From contig CADCTC010000001.1 of the NCBI GenBank assembly GCA_902805635.1, positions 1-64,000 of the forward strand: a stretch of 64,000 nt of DNA. The letters are read 5' to 3'. The stretch's first letter is position 1; each line of letters opens with the position of its first letter. Source of the DNA: an uncultured Chloroflexota bacterium (GTDB lineage Bacteria > Chloroflexota > UBA11872 > UBA12225). The position numbers and the translations under genes were made by a program. Shown here in pieces: positions 1 through 8,083 of the stretch. The notes beneath the pieces are model-generated. The model was given only the letters and a program-made list of their open reading frames with translations. It did no database searches and was not told where the DNA came from.

Positions 1-303
1 GATGGTGAGGTTTCGCCGGCAGATCCATGCGAAGTCCGTCTCTATTCCCGACCTTCTACCGCGGTCGCGGTGACAAATAGTGGCGATAACAACATCCCCG
101 CCGCCAGCGTTTCAAATACACGCTAATGAGTATCTTGGGCTACAAATGGCTACAAATGGCTACAAAAACCACCACTGTCGCTTCTGCGAGTTCCCACCCG
201 CTGGACACGTTAGCGTGTTATTTCGCTCACAAATAGTCACAAAGGATCACAAGCAGCGATCCACGGGCGGCGTTCCTGGTCCGCACCACTGACGCGCTTC
301 CCG
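1..303. other. Intergenic left edge, no convincing gene
   Basis: I see no supported coding sequence here. The 70-codon frame at 80-292 has no domain, no ribosome binding site and is full of the short repeats described in the next entry, so I treat it as chance. The stretch is noticeably richer in A and T than the genes around it. Confidence 0.6.
140..256. repeat. Two arrays of 10-bp phased direct repeats
   Basis: Positions 140-169 hold three units beginning CTACAAA (the first two are identical, CTACAAATGG). Positions 227-256 hold three units beginning TCACAA, again exactly 10 bp apart. A 10-bp period places each unit on the same face of the helix, as in protein-binding arrays. The function is unknown. 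A similarly phased but different array lies at 26480-26519. Confidence 0.6.
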
Positions 304-1425
304 TTACAGCCAGCCGCTGCTCAAGTCCATGATCCCCGCCTCGCGCGGCCACCACACGTCGAACGTGCTCGTCAGGTCAATCGCCCGCCCTTCCTTGGCC
401 GAGCGATACGCCATCATCTGCTGCTCCGCGATGTGCAGCCCCACCTCGATCCCGCAGTGCAGCGGCCCCACCTTTCGGATAGCCCGCGCGAAGTGCGCCA
501 CGATCTCCCCTTCCACATCGGGCGGCGGTACCGGTACCGCATAACAGTTCGGGATACCAAGGTATTCGATCGGCTCGCTCTCCGGCGGCGCCTTCAGGTC
601 GCTCTTCACCACCAGCGGCCGGCCGTAGCGCGACAGGAAGATCGCCCCCTTCCGCCCGTGCAGCACCGTCCCGTTGGTCATGTACGACCGGGCCCAGATC
701 GAATGCACCTGCGCCTGCTGCCCCGTCTCGTACTCCAGCAGGATCGATACGTTGTCGTCTACCCCCGACTCCACCTTCCCGCCGTCCCCCGTCAGCCGGT
801 GTGGGATCAGCTGGTTCACCAGCGCCGTGATCCGCTTCGCCGGTCCCATCAGCGCCGCCACCCGCGCCAGCGGGTACACCATGGTGTCCAGCATCGCGCC
901 GCCCTCGGCCTCGGCGCTGTAGTACCAGTTCGAGCGCGGTGGCCCGCCGAACGACAGCTCGGCCTCGATCCCCGTGATCTTACCCAGGTACTCCTCGCGC
1001 GCGTACTCCAGCGCCGTCAGGAACGCAGGGTTGTCCACGTACGGCAGCGCCACCAGCGTCACGTCTGGCTGCGCGCGCGCCGCCTCTCCCAGCTCCAGCG
1101 CCTGCTCCCACCGTGTGGTCAGCGGCTTCTCCACCAGCACGTGCTTGCCGGCGCGCACCGCGTCCGCCGCCATCGTCGCGTGCAGCGCGTGGGGCGTCGT
1201 GATCACCACCCCGTCCACCCCAGAGTCATCCAGGAGCCGCCGGTAGTCGGTGTACCACCGGTCGCAGCCGCGCTCTTCCGCCTTGGCCCGCGCGCTCTCC
1301 TCGTGCGCCGCGCACGTCGCCACGAACCGCACCGCCTTCCCGCGTGCATTCAGCTGCTCTGCCTGGTCAAAGAACCGCTTGCTGATCTGCCCGCACCCAA
1401 TCATCCCCAACCTGATCTCGTCCAC
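304..1425 (-). CDS. Gfo/Idh/MocA family oxidoreductase
   Basis: NAD(P)-dependent sugar or polyol dehydrogenase of the Gfo/Idh/MocA family, 373 aa, cytoplasmic. It opens with the Rossmann motif GMIGCGQISKRF and carries the family EKP motif (HVLVEKPL), whose lysine acts in hydride transfer. The frame is open up to 1509, but I chose the GTG at 1425 because a perfect GGAGGAA lies 5 nt upstream (1431-1437) and the family fold starts right there; the extra 28 residues of the longer form look unrelated. It is divergent from hicA. In this context, next to an apiosidase-like hydrolase and an apionate-lactonase-like protein, a D-apiose 1-dehydrogenase is an attractive guess, but the family is too broad to fix the substrate from sequence. 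Confidence 0.85.
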   Translation of the reverse strand: MDEIRLGMIGCGQISKRFFDQAEQLNARGKAVRFVATCAAHEESARAKAEERGCDRWYTDYRRLLDDSGVDGVVITTPHALHATMAADAVRAGKHVLVEKPLTTRWEQALELGEAARAQPDVTLVALPYVDNPAFLTALEYAREEYLGKITGIEAELSFGGPPRSNWYYSAEAEGGAMLDTMVYPLARVAALMGPAKRITALVNQLIPHRLTGDGGKVESGVDDNVSILLEYETGQQAQVHSIWARSYMTNGTVLHGRKGAIFLSRYGRPLVVKSDLKAPPESEPIEYLGIPNCYAVPVPPPDVEGEIVAHFARAIRKVGPLHCGIEVGLHIAEQQMMAYRSAKEGRAIDLTSTFDVWWPREAGIMDLSSGWL

Positions 1426-1470
1426 GTCGCTTCCTCCGGTGCCCAGTTCGCTCTCCAGCACCGAGCCTGG

Positions 1471-1497
1471 TTGTAGCACGGCTGCTGCTCGTATGAT
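1471..1497 (+). promoter_or_regulatory. Possible promoter for hicAB
   Basis: TTGTAG (1471-1476) and TATGAT (1492-1497) are separated by 15 bp, and the hicA ATG follows 14 nt after the -10. The 9-mer GTATGATGG recurs at the candidate operator at 10883-10900. The -35 match is partial. Confidence 0.35.
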
Positions 1498-1511
1498 GGA
1501 AGTGGTCACCC

Positions 1512-1724
1512 ATGCCGCCGAAGATTCGTGATCTGAAAGCGTCGCTCCGACGAGCAGGCTTCACCGAGCGGCCGGGCAAAGGTAGCCACACCGTATGGAG
1601 TCACCCGGCGCTGCAGAGGCGCATCACCATCTCCGGCGGTGATGGCGACGATGCCAAGCCATACCAGCAGCGCGACACGAGGGACGCACTGGCAGATGTC
1701 GCAGACGCCGGCAGGAGCAACTGA
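1512..1724 (+). CDS. hicA: HicA-family mRNA interferase toxin
   Basis: Small (70 aa) toxin of a type II toxin-antitoxin pair; HicA proteins have a dsRBD-like fold and cleave mRNA. The N-terminal pattern (lysine-rich start, LRRAGF, then KGSHTVW with the catalytic-type histidine at about residue 26) and the VTISG-like stretch with DDAK match the HicA family. The stop codon overlaps the start of the next gene by one base (TGATG), the usual coupled arrangement. A weak GGAAG at 1498-1502 may serve as ribosome binding site. Confidence 0.85.
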   Translation: MPPKIRDLKASLRRAGFTERPGKGSHTVWSHPALQRRITISGGDGDDAKPYQQRDTRDALADVADAGRSN

Positions 1725-1954
1725 TGGCCAAACCAGGTACCGAGTCTCGCTACGCGCTTGTCATCGAGTGGAGCCCGGAGGACGAGGCGTTTGTCGTCAC
1801 CGTCCCGGACCTCCCCGGCTGCCGAACGCACGGAGCTTCCTATGAGGACGCGGTGCGCCAGGCACAAGACGCCATCGACAGCTGGATCGATGCAGCCAGG
1901 GCCGACGGTGAGCCGGTGCCGGAGCCACGGACGTTCGCCGACTCCGTTGCGTAG
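1724..1954 (+). CDS. hicB: HicB-family antitoxin (short form)
   Basis: 76-aa partner of HicA. The core pattern YALVIEWSPEDEAFVVTVPDLPG followed by GxSYEDAVRQAQDAI is the partial RNase H-like fold that binds and blocks HicA. AGGAG at 1713-1717 lies 6 nt before the ATG. The protein ends shortly after the fold, so it lacks the C-terminal HTH or ribbon-helix-helix domain that many HicB proteins use to bind their own promoter; autoregulation may therefore be absent or need the complex. Confidence 0.85.
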   Translation: MAKPGTESRYALVIEWSPEDEAFVVTVPDLPGCRTHGASYEDAVRQAQDAIDSWIDAARADGEPVPEPRTFADSVA

Positions 1955-1957
1955 CAT
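1952..1957 (+). promoter_or_regulatory. -10 hexamer for a leaderless transcript
   Basis: TAGCAT ends 6 nt before the GTG start at 1964, and there is no Shine-Dalgarno sequence. It overlaps the hicB stop codon. The same 6-nt spacing recurs before several other genes in the window. Confidence 0.4.
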
Positions 1958-1963
1958 CACGCC

Positions 1964-2800
1964 GTGACAATTTCTACCGCTAGCAGCTCCCGCACTCCCG
2001 TCATCGAGTGGAACGCCCACATCTTTAGCCGGGATACCAGCCGCTATCCCTTTCACGACCGCGCCGTCTACAAGCCCAACGCCGACCGCCTGAACGACGA
2101 CCCGCTCTCGGATTACCTCAAGCGATTGGACGACGAGCAGATCGACCGCGCGGTCATCGTCCACCCCGAGCCGTACGGTGACGACCACCGTCTGATCCTG
2201 GATTGCCTCCAGCGCGAGCCCGACCGGCTGCGCGGCACCTGCCTCTACTACCCCGATGACGCACAGGCGCCCCAGAAGATCGCCGCCCTGGTGCGCCAGG
2301 AGCCGCGTATCGTCGCGCTGCGCTTCCACGCCCACCGCGGCAAGGAGCAGTACCTCAACAACTTCGACGACGAAGGCGTGCGCGCCCAGTGGAAGGCAGC
2401 CGCCGACCTCGGCTTGATCGTCGAGCTGCACATCGGCCCCAACTACGCGGCCCAGGCCGCTGCCCGCATCAAGGAATACCCCAAGGTCCCGGTCCTGATC
2501 GACCACCTGGCCGAGCCGCACATGGGCAACCCCATTGAGTACGCCGAGGTACTGGCGCTGGGCCGCCTGCCCAACGTCTACATGAAGCTCTCCGGCCTGA
2601 ACCACTTCGCCAAAGATGCCCCCCAGTACGAGAGCGCCCTGAACTTCACGCGTCTCGTCGCCGACGCCTTCGGTCCCGACCAGATGGTCTGGGGCTCCGG
2701 CACCCCTTCAATCGTGGATACCCACCTCGCTCACTTCTCCGCCTCCGACCGCGCCAAGGTCAAGGGCGGCACCATCACCCGCCTGCTCAACTGGAACTGA
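1964..2800 (+). CDS. Amidohydrolase-related TIM-barrel protein with altered metal site
   Basis: 278-aa protein of the amidohydrolase-2 type (COG3618-like lactonases and decarboxylases). Landmarks are the first strand EWNAHIFS at residues 15-22, the middle histidines (ALRFHAH, ELHIGP, IDHLAEPH) and the last strand MVWGSGTPS near residues 241-249. In active family members these ends read DxHxH and WGSDxP; here the second histidine is phenylalanine and the aspartate is glycine. The rest of the barrel is intact and the gene has no frameshift, so it may be a subfamily with a different metal requirement rather than a dead gene. In a sugar-acid cluster a lactonase role would fit. The GTG start is supported by the -10-like hexamer 6 nt upstream. 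Confidence 0.75.
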   Translation: MTISTASSSRTPVIEWNAHIFSRDTSRYPFHDRAVYKPNADRLNDDPLSDYLKRLDDEQIDRAVIVHPEPYGDDHRLILDCLQREPDRLRGTCLYYPDDAQAPQKIAALVRQEPRIVALRFHAHRGKEQYLNNFDDEGVRAQWKAAADLGLIVELHIGPNYAAQAAARIKEYPKVPVLIDHLAEPHMGNPIEYAEVLALGRLPNVYMKLSGLNHFAKDAPQYESALNFTRLVADAFGPDQMVWGSGTPSIVDTHLAHFSASDRAKVKGGTITRLLNWN

Positions 2801-2833
2801 CGACAGCTTCTCGCCCAGGACGATGACGCCAGG

Positions 2834-2880
2834 CCCCTCTCCTGTGGGAGAGGGGTGGCCGAAGGCCGGGGTTAGCTCCT
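2834..2880. repeat. CCTCTCCC double-hairpin repeat, copy 1
   Basis: A perfect 9-bp stem, CCCCTCTCC with GGAGAGGGG and a TGTG loop (2834-2855), is followed by GGCC-gaa-GGCC and then GGGGTTAGC. The same two-hairpin layout occurs at 22696-22736 and 59694-59745. Confidence 0.8.
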
Positions 2881-2893
2881 CCAAGGAACACCC

Positions 2894-3622
2894 ATGACTC
2901 TCCAACCGCAGATCGAAGCCTGGGTCAATGTCGAGATCGGCACGCCAGCGCAGCCGCAGCTGGTGCGCTGGAGCATCTGGTACCCGCCAGGATCCGACCG
3001 AGGCGGCAAGCGTGGCACCGTCTACGAAAGCTACCTGCTGCGCGTGTCCGGTGGCTTCGTCCTTATCGATCCCGCCCGCCCTCCTTCGAGCGCCGAAGGC
3101 CACCTCCGCGCCATCGCCGAGGCCACCGGCGGCGCCCCGCTGGGCTCCATCCTCACCAACGACATGCACGAGCGCGACGCGTACTCCGTGCGCCGCGAGT
3201 TCGGCGTCCTCGTCTGGGCACCCATGGCCGGGCAAGGCGACTACGAGGGCACGCCGGATCGCTTCTACGCTGACGGTGACCGGCTACCGGGTGGTCTGAC
3301 CGCCATCAAGATCGACGGTCCGTTCCCCGGTGATACCGCCCTGCTCGGCCAGACCCCCGACGGCACCCGCGTGCTCTTCACCGCCGATATGGTGCTCGGC
3401 CAGCGCAACGAGCACGACCAGCGCGAGGGTCTTGGCCGCGACGAGCCCGGCCTTTACCTGCATGGTATCGGCAGCCACCCGCGCGGCTCCCAGGACATGG
3501 CCGTCTTCAAGACCAGCCTACGCCGCTTGCTAGAGCACGACTTCGACATCGTCTGTCCCGCCCACGGCCGCCCCTTCCGCGACACCCCCAAGGCGGCGCT
3601 TGAAAGGTTGTTGTCGGCATAG
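2894..3622 (+). CDS. Metallo-beta-lactamase-fold-like protein
   Basis: 242-aa cytoplasmic protein that looks like a divergent MBL-fold hydrolase: the strand GGFVLIDPARPPSS followed by a helix, SILTNDMHERDAY where HxHxDH is expected, LFTADMVLG where the bridging aspartate lies, and a terminal CPAHGRPF where the last histidine ligand lies. The first metal motif is degenerate (one histidine, H92, and D95), so activity and metal content are uncertain. AAGGA at 2883-2887 supports the ATG. It follows the amidohydrolase gene on the same strand, separated only by a repeat, and may be co-transcribed. Substrate unknown. Confidence 0.55.
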   Translation: MTLQPQIEAWVNVEIGTPAQPQLVRWSIWYPPGSDRGGKRGTVYESYLLRVSGGFVLIDPARPPSSAEGHLRAIAEATGGAPLGSILTNDMHERDAYSVRREFGVLVWAPMAGQGDYEGTPDRFYADGDRLPGGLTAIKIDGPFPGDTALLGQTPDGTRVLFTADMVLGQRNEHDQREGLGRDEPGLYLHGIGSHPRGSQDMAVFKTSLRRLLEHDFDIVCPAHGRPFRDTPKAALERLLSA

Positions 3623-3656
3623 GCCGTGTGAACCGCTCTCGGCACCTGCCTCTCAC

Positions 3657-3757
3657 TGTCATTCCGAGCGCAGCGAGGAATCCGGGCCGCACACTTGTAG
3701 CGACGGCCACCGGCATCTACCCTCGGCTCTGATCCCTCGCTGCGCTCGCGATGACGG
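3657..3757. repeat. TGTCATTCCGAG inverted-repeat element, copy 1
   Basis: About 101 bp bounded by inverted arms of some 26 bp (3657-3682 and 3731-3757), each containing CGAGCGCAGCGAGG or its complement. It sits between two convergent genes and codes for nothing recognisable. Related elements are at 12154-12275 and 36903-37003. Confidence 0.75.
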
Positions 3758-3787
3758 GGAACCACTCTGTCTGAATGCAAACACACC

Positions 3788-4591
3788 TCACAGCCCCAGC
3801 AGCTTCGCCAGCGTGTCGTCGGTGGGCACCAGCGCCACGGCGCGGATGGGGGAGGCGTCCAAGTCCTTGATCGGCAGCGGCATGCCGATGAAGAAGAACC
3901 GATCGCGGGGGATGCCGCCCAGGTTGCGCATGCACTCGATCATCGTCACTTCCTGGTCCTTGCGGAAGAAGAGGTTGTGCAGCGGGTACTCCTTGCCGCG
4001 CGGCCCGCGCACCTCGAACCCCGACGAATCGGTGCCCAGCGCCTTGATCTTGCGGTCCTCGATCAGCCACTGCGCCGCCTCTTCTGAGACGTACGGTCGG
4101 TCGTGCGAGTGCGGCGTGCGGTAGAGGTTGTCGCGCCCCTGCCACATGAAGACCAGGTCGCCCTCGCGGATGCCACCCGCCTTTTCCGCGGCCGCTTTGA
4201 AGTCTTCCAACGTGATCGCCTCGTTGGTCTGCTTGTGGCGCAGATCCACCCGCACCGCCGGGCCGATGAAATGGTCCAGCGAGAAGTCGGACGTGTCCTT
4301 GCCGTCCGCGTAGAAGTGGCGCGCCGCCTCGGCGTGCGTCCCCACGTGCGACCAGAACGACACGTCCGACTGGATGTCCCCTGTCGCCGTCTTGCGCTCC
4401 CCCCGCTCCCTCACGTCCAACGCGTACTGCTCGTCCCCCGGCCTCAGCCGGTGTGTCAGGTCCACCACCACGTACCCTGGCCCCCGCAGCGGCTCCGCCT
4501 GCGCCTGCAGCCGCTCTGTGGTCTCTTCGCGCACGTGGGATAGATCGCCCGTGGCCCCGAGCCCCGCGCTGGTCGCATCGATAATTGTCAT
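3788..4591 (-). CDS. Cyclase family protein (kynurenine-formamidase-like)
   Basis: 267-aa metal-dependent hydrolase of the putative cyclase family (PF04199 type), which includes bacterial kynurenine formamidase and other amide or lactone hydrolases. The metal-binding signature HVGTHAEAARHF (family HxGTHxDxPxHF, with glutamate in place of aspartate) is present, as are the VDLTH start of the fold and ALGTDSSGFE. The start overlaps the stop of the upstream kinase gene by 4 bp (ATGA), so the two are translationally coupled; it is the last gene of the hydrolase-kinase-cyclase operon. In this catabolic setting a sugar lactone or ester is as likely a substrate as formylkynurenine; no other kynurenine pathway gene is present. 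Confidence 0.8.
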   Translation of the reverse strand: MTIIDATSAGLGATGDLSHVREETTERLQAQAEPLRGPGYVVVDLTHRLRPGDEQYALDVRERGERKTATGDIQSDVSFWSHVGTHAEAARHFYADGKDTSDFSLDHFIGPAVRVDLRHKQTNEAITLEDFKAAAEKAGGIREGDLVFMWQGRDNLYRTPHSHDRPYVSEEAAQWLIEDRKIKALGTDSSGFEVRGPRGKEYPLHNLFFRKDQEVTMIECMRNLGGIPRDRFFFIGMPLPIKDLDASPIRAVALVPTDDTLAKLLGL

Positions 4592-5676
4592 GAGATTGCT
4601 GTACCTTGCTTGGTGAATAGTGTTGTCATAAGAGCATCATCGCCGGTGAGCACGGCTGCTCCCGGCACGGCGAGCGCAGGCTGCCACACCGCGCCGCCGC
4701 TCGCGTTGATAGCAGCCGCCACGGCTTCGGCGTTAGAGGAGGCGCACAGGGCCACCATGATGCCGCCGCCCCCTGAACCCGACAGCTTGGCCCCGTATGC
4801 GCCGGCTGCCAGTGCCGCGTCGATCAGCCCCTCCAGCTCCGGGGTGGAGACGCCAATCTTCTCCAGCACCAGTTGGTTCAGGGTCATGAGCCGCCCCAAC
4901 TGCGGCCACTCCCCCGCTGCCAGCGCCGGCTGCGCCGCCCGCGAGAGCAGCCCGATGCTCTCGAAATAGCGCATCCGGCCGCCGGGGTTCTCCGCCAGCC
5001 AGCGCCGCACGCGCGAGTTCACTTCACTCGTGGCGGCAATGACTCCCGTGTTGCCGATCACCAGGCACAGGTCTTCGTGGTAGGCCACCGGCTCCCCTAG
5101 GCCCCGCTCCGCCGTGAAGCGGATCACGCCGCCACACAGCGCCGTCTGCGAGTCCAGCCGGGAGGCGACGCCACCGTGCGCGACGATGTCGCCGCGGTGT
5201 GCCCAGTCCGCGGTGCGCTCCCGATCCGCGCTGCACCCGATCCACGTCGCCAGCGCCGTTGCCAGCGCGGCGTACGCCGCTCCGCCCGATCCCAGTCCCG
5301 ACGACTGTGGTATGCCGCTGTCGAACGATACCTCCAGCCCCTCCGGCAGGTCCGCTCCTAGCGCCGTCGCCAGGATGTACTGCTGCGGCGCGAAGAAGTC
5401 GCTGCCCGCCAGGGCCCGCACCGCCTCATATTCCTCGGCGGCCCGCCAGCGATCAACGCTCTGGCCGAGCGCCAGCACCGCCTCGCGCGCCACCCGGTGC
5501 TCCGTCTGCCCCGGTGCATCGCTGCGAAACGTCACGCCTGGGCTGCCGGTCAGGCTAAGGCGGCACGTCGCGTAGAGCGCCACGCTCGTCGCCAGGGCCG
5601 GCTGGCCCCGGTTGATGGCGTGCTCGCCGAACAGGATCACCTTCCCCGGCGCGCGCGCCACGACCTCGTTCGCCAA
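4588..5676 (-). CDS. GHMP kinase, probable mevalonate kinase
   Basis: 362-aa GHMP-family small-molecule kinase. It begins with ARAPGKVILFGEHAINRG, the mevalonate kinase N-terminus, and has the ATP-binding loop PQSSGLGSGGAA (usually PxGAGLGSSAA), a VASRLDSQTALCGG stretch that aligns with the catalytic aspartate region, the STSEVN-type motif (AATSEVNSRVR) and the C-terminal KLSGSGGGGIMVAL loop with GVSTPELEGL upstream. These fit mevalonate kinase better than galactokinase. It starts 1 nt after the glycoside hydrolase stop and overlaps the cyclase gene, so it is embedded in a carbohydrate operon with no other mevalonate pathway gene nearby. A sugar substrate therefore remains possible. Confidence 0.7.
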   Translation of the reverse strand: MANEVVARAPGKVILFGEHAINRGQPALATSVALYATCRLSLTGSPGVTFRSDAPGQTEHRVAREAVLALGQSVDRWRAAEEYEAVRALAGSDFFAPQQYILATALGADLPEGLEVSFDSGIPQSSGLGSGGAAYAALATALATWIGCSADRERTADWAHRGDIVAHGGVASRLDSQTALCGGVIRFTAERGLGEPVAYHEDLCLVIGNTGVIAATSEVNSRVRRWLAENPGGRMRYFESIGLLSRAAQPALAAGEWPQLGRLMTLNQLVLEKIGVSTPELEGLIDAALAAGAYGAKLSGSGGGGIMVALCASSNAEAVAAAINASGGAVWQPALAVPGAAVLTGDDALMTTLFTKQGTAIS

Positions 5677-5677
5677 C

Positions 5678-7321
5678 TCAGGCGGCCCTCAAGATCAGCA
5701 CCCAGTCTTCTTCATCCGGCGATCGCAGCGTCACCTGCCCGTGCTCAACTTGGCCCATATTGCTGCGTGTCCCGTCGCGGGGGTTGACCCATGTGGCGAT
5801 CAAGCCCGCAGCCAGGGATGACGTGTCAAGCCGCAGCTCCCCGCCTGCCGCCAGGTAGAGCACCGCTACCTGCCCGTCCCCAGTGCGACCGGCAGTGACG
5901 TAGCGCAGCACGTCGGTCTGCCCTTCCGGACCGGTGTAGGGGTGGCCGCGCAGCAGATCCTGCGCCGGGCGTAGCGTCCACCACGGCACCGAGGCAAAGA
6001 CGTCGTGCAGGTGCTTCATCTGCTGTGCGCCCGGCAGGTGCAGTGCTTCGCGCCAGTGCTTGGAGACGCCGGTGTACGGGTGCGCCACCGGGGTGGTGCC
6101 GCCGGGGTCCCAGCCCCACACGCCGTGGCCGCCGTACGTTACCCCCGCGGTGGGCGAAACCAGCAAGCTCCAGTAGTTCGCCCGGCGCACGTGTACCGCC
6201 GGGTGGCGCTCCTTCGATTGGTAGGAGACGTGGTCCTCGTACGGGGACTCGATGTTCATCACCACTTTGCCCGACACGTCGGGCCACTCGGTGGCCGGTG
6301 GACCTTCCACGATCCAGCGCCACGTTTCTTCGTCGTCGCCGTGGCCGCTCTGGTAGCCCACGATGTCCAGCCACGGCTCGTCCTTGAATTCGTGGCCGAC
6401 CCACGTCTTTCCGCCGGGGTGAACCATCGTCGGGGCGCGCTGCTCGCGGTCGGTCTCGCCGAACACCGCCTGCCCGATCCGCCGCCAGCGTGCCGCCTCC
6501 TCGTCCAGGTACTTGCCGTCGCCGTTGAGGATCCAGATCACCGGGTGGGCGTGCCAGCGCGCCACCTGGTAGCGCGCCAGAAGCGCGCAGTCCGCTTCAG
6601 ACAGCACGTTGCCGGGGTTGGTCTCGTTGAACTGCCCGCCCTTGATCGCCCACAGCAGCACCGGCACGCCCACGATCCCCGCGGCCGAGAGCGCGTCCTG
6701 GCGCTCGTCGAGCCGCTGGAAAAAGCCTGGGTTGAGCCGGTCGAGCGTGTCACCGCCCCAATAGGCCGGGCCGCTTGGTCCGCCCTCCGGCGCCGTTCGC
6801 CAGTGTGTGGAGACGTACTGCGTGGCAGTAAAGCCCTGCTCCCAGCGCACCTGCAGGTAGTAGTCCCAGTCCTCCTCGCCGGCCAGCATCGGGCCGTTCC
6901 AGGCCGTATCCGCCAGGAAGAACCACGGCGTGCCGTCGGCGTGGACCAGGTGCCGGCCGTCCTCCGCGACCCGGATGGGGCCGTGCAGGTACAGCGGGTT
7001 ATCGCCATCGTACGCCACGCACTCGAACGTCCCCGCCGTCGCCGCCCCGGCCAGCTCACCCGATTCCTCGGCATCCGCCGTGAGCGTGTACTCCCAGCGT
7101 CCCACCTCATCCGGCGAGAACCGTACCCGCCACGTCGTGCCCCCATCCCAGAACCCCGGCACGCTGCGGCGCTGTCCCGACGGCCCCGTGAAGTCTCCCT
7201 CTGCCCGCACGCCGCGCAGCGGGTCGACCTCGCCCTCCAGCTCCATTTCGATACTCGCCTCAAAGCGCCCCCACGTGTGCACGCGCTGCGCGGGCCGTTG
7301 GCCACGTTCCATCTGACTCAT
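5678..7321 (-). CDS. DUF5060/DUF4038 glycoside hydrolase, apiosidase-like
   Basis: 547-aa predicted glycoside hydrolase without a signal peptide, so cytoplasmic. Residues about 10-105 form a beta-sandwich (WDGGTTWRVRFSPDEVGRW, DUF5060-like). A (beta/alpha)8 barrel of the DUF4038 apiosidase-like type follows from about 118 (FFLADTAWNGP, QYVSTHWR, WILNGDGKY, VMNIESPYED). The aspartate of LNGDGKY and the glutamate of NIESPYE sit where the acid/base and nucleophile of this clan (GH140 apiosidases) are found; this placement is my inference. First gene of an operon with the kinase and cyclase. Cytoplasmic location implies that it acts on imported oligosaccharides or glycosides. Confidence 0.75.
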   Translation of the reverse strand: MSQMERGQRPAQRVHTWGRFEASIEMELEGEVDPLRGVRAEGDFTGPSGQRRSVPGFWDGGTTWRVRFSPDEVGRWEYTLTADAEESGELAGAATAGTFECVAYDGDNPLYLHGPIRVAEDGRHLVHADGTPWFFLADTAWNGPMLAGEEDWDYYLQVRWEQGFTATQYVSTHWRTAPEGGPSGPAYWGGDTLDRLNPGFFQRLDERQDALSAAGIVGVPVLLWAIKGGQFNETNPGNVLSEADCALLARYQVARWHAHPVIWILNGDGKYLDEEAARWRRIGQAVFGETDREQRAPTMVHPGGKTWVGHEFKDEPWLDIVGYQSGHGDDEETWRWIVEGPPATEWPDVSGKVVMNIESPYEDHVSYQSKERHPAVHVRRANYWSLLVSPTAGVTYGGHGVWGWDPGGTTPVAHPYTGVSKHWREALHLPGAQQMKHLHDVFASVPWWTLRPAQDLLRGHPYTGPEGQTDVLRYVTAGRTGDGQVAVLYLAAGGELRLDTSSLAAGLIATWVNPRDGTRSNMGQVEHGQVTLRSPDEEDWVLILRAA

Positions 7322-7363
7322 TTCTGCGTCCTGAGCGAATTTGTGTCTGGATGCCCTAACGGG

Positions 7364-8083
7364 TCAGCGGGCCTCGCGCGCCTGGGTGAGCGTGGTCTCC
7401 GCCTCGTCCAGGTGCGCCTGCATGGCGCGCCGGGCGGCGGCTGCGTCCCCTGTCTCCACGGCAGCAAATACCGCCACGTGGTGCGTCAGCGCGTTGGCCG
7501 GCGTGCCCGGCAGCCGGTGCGCCTGGCGGCGCGCGTCCAGCAGCGCGTCCTGCATGGCGCCGAGCAGCATCGGCATGAGTGGGTTGCCGCTGGCCACCGC
7601 GAGCGTGTCGTGGAAGCGCACATCCGCTTGCGACCAGCCTTCCGGCTCGCCGCGCCGCGCACGCATCTCCTCGATAGCCTCGCGCAACGCCGCCAGGTCA
7701 CGTTCGGTGCGCCGGGCAGCGGCCATGCCCGCGATCTCCACCTCCAGCAGCCGCCGCGCTTCGAGCACGTGCGCCCACGTGACCCCGGCGCCCGAGACCT
7801 GCATCGCCAGACCCAGCAGCTCCGACGCCGGCGCGGCCGAAGCATGGCGCACCCAAGTCCCGCCGCCAGAGCGCACCTCCAGCAGCCCTTTGGCCTCCAG
7901 AGAGCGCACGGCCTCACGCACCGCTGTGCGGCTGACGCCGAACTGCTCGCACAGCTGGCGCTCCGCAGGCAGCTTCTCGCCCGCCAGCAAGCGTCCCTGT
8001 GCGATCTGGCCGGAGATCGCATCGGCCACCTGGTCCGCCAGCTTCGGCTGCCGCTGCACAGTGGCGAAGACGGACTCAGTCAT
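7364..8083 (-). CDS. GntR family regulator, FadR subfamily
   Basis: 239-aa transcription factor. Residues about 14-75 form the winged helix of GntR proteins (LPAERQLCEQFGVSRTAVREAV, then LEAKGLLEVRSGGGTWVR). The rest is an all-helical FCD ligand-binding domain (VLEARRLLEVEIAGMAAAR, RFHDTLAVASGNPLMPML). FCD proteins usually sense sugar acids or other carboxylates. It overlaps the upstream epimerase gene by 8 bp and lies between that gene and the glycoside hydrolase operon, making it the likely local regulator. A 7-bp inverted repeat of GntR type at 10883-10900 is a candidate operator. Confidence 0.9.
   Translation of the reverse strand: MTESVFATVQRQPKLADQVADAISGQIAQGRLLAGEKLPAERQLCEQFGVSRTAVREAVRSLEAKGLLEVRSGGGTWVRHASAAPASELLGLAMQVSGAGVTWAHVLEARRLLEVEIAGMAAARRTERDLAALREAIEEMRARRGEPEGWSQADVRFHDTLAVASGNPLMPMLLGAMQDALLDARRQAHRLPGTPANALTHHVAVFAAVETGDAAAARRAMQAHLDEAETTLTQAREAR

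Noticed and set aside
140-256. CRISPR array
   Set aside because: Repeat units are only 10 bp and directly adjacent, with no spacers and no cas genes.
80-292. 70-codon plus-strand frame at the left edge
   Set aside because: Made largely of the phased repeats, no ribosome binding site, and no recognisable domain.
433-1476. Long plus-strand frame opposite the Gfo/Idh/MocA gene
   Set aside because: It is the high-GC antisense shadow of a clear family protein; composition is Arg/Pro/His-rich with no domain.
1426-1509. N-terminal 28 residues of the longer Gfo/Idh/MocA frame
   Set aside because: A strong GGAGGAA directly before the GTG at 1425 and the start of the Rossmann fold favour the shorter protein.
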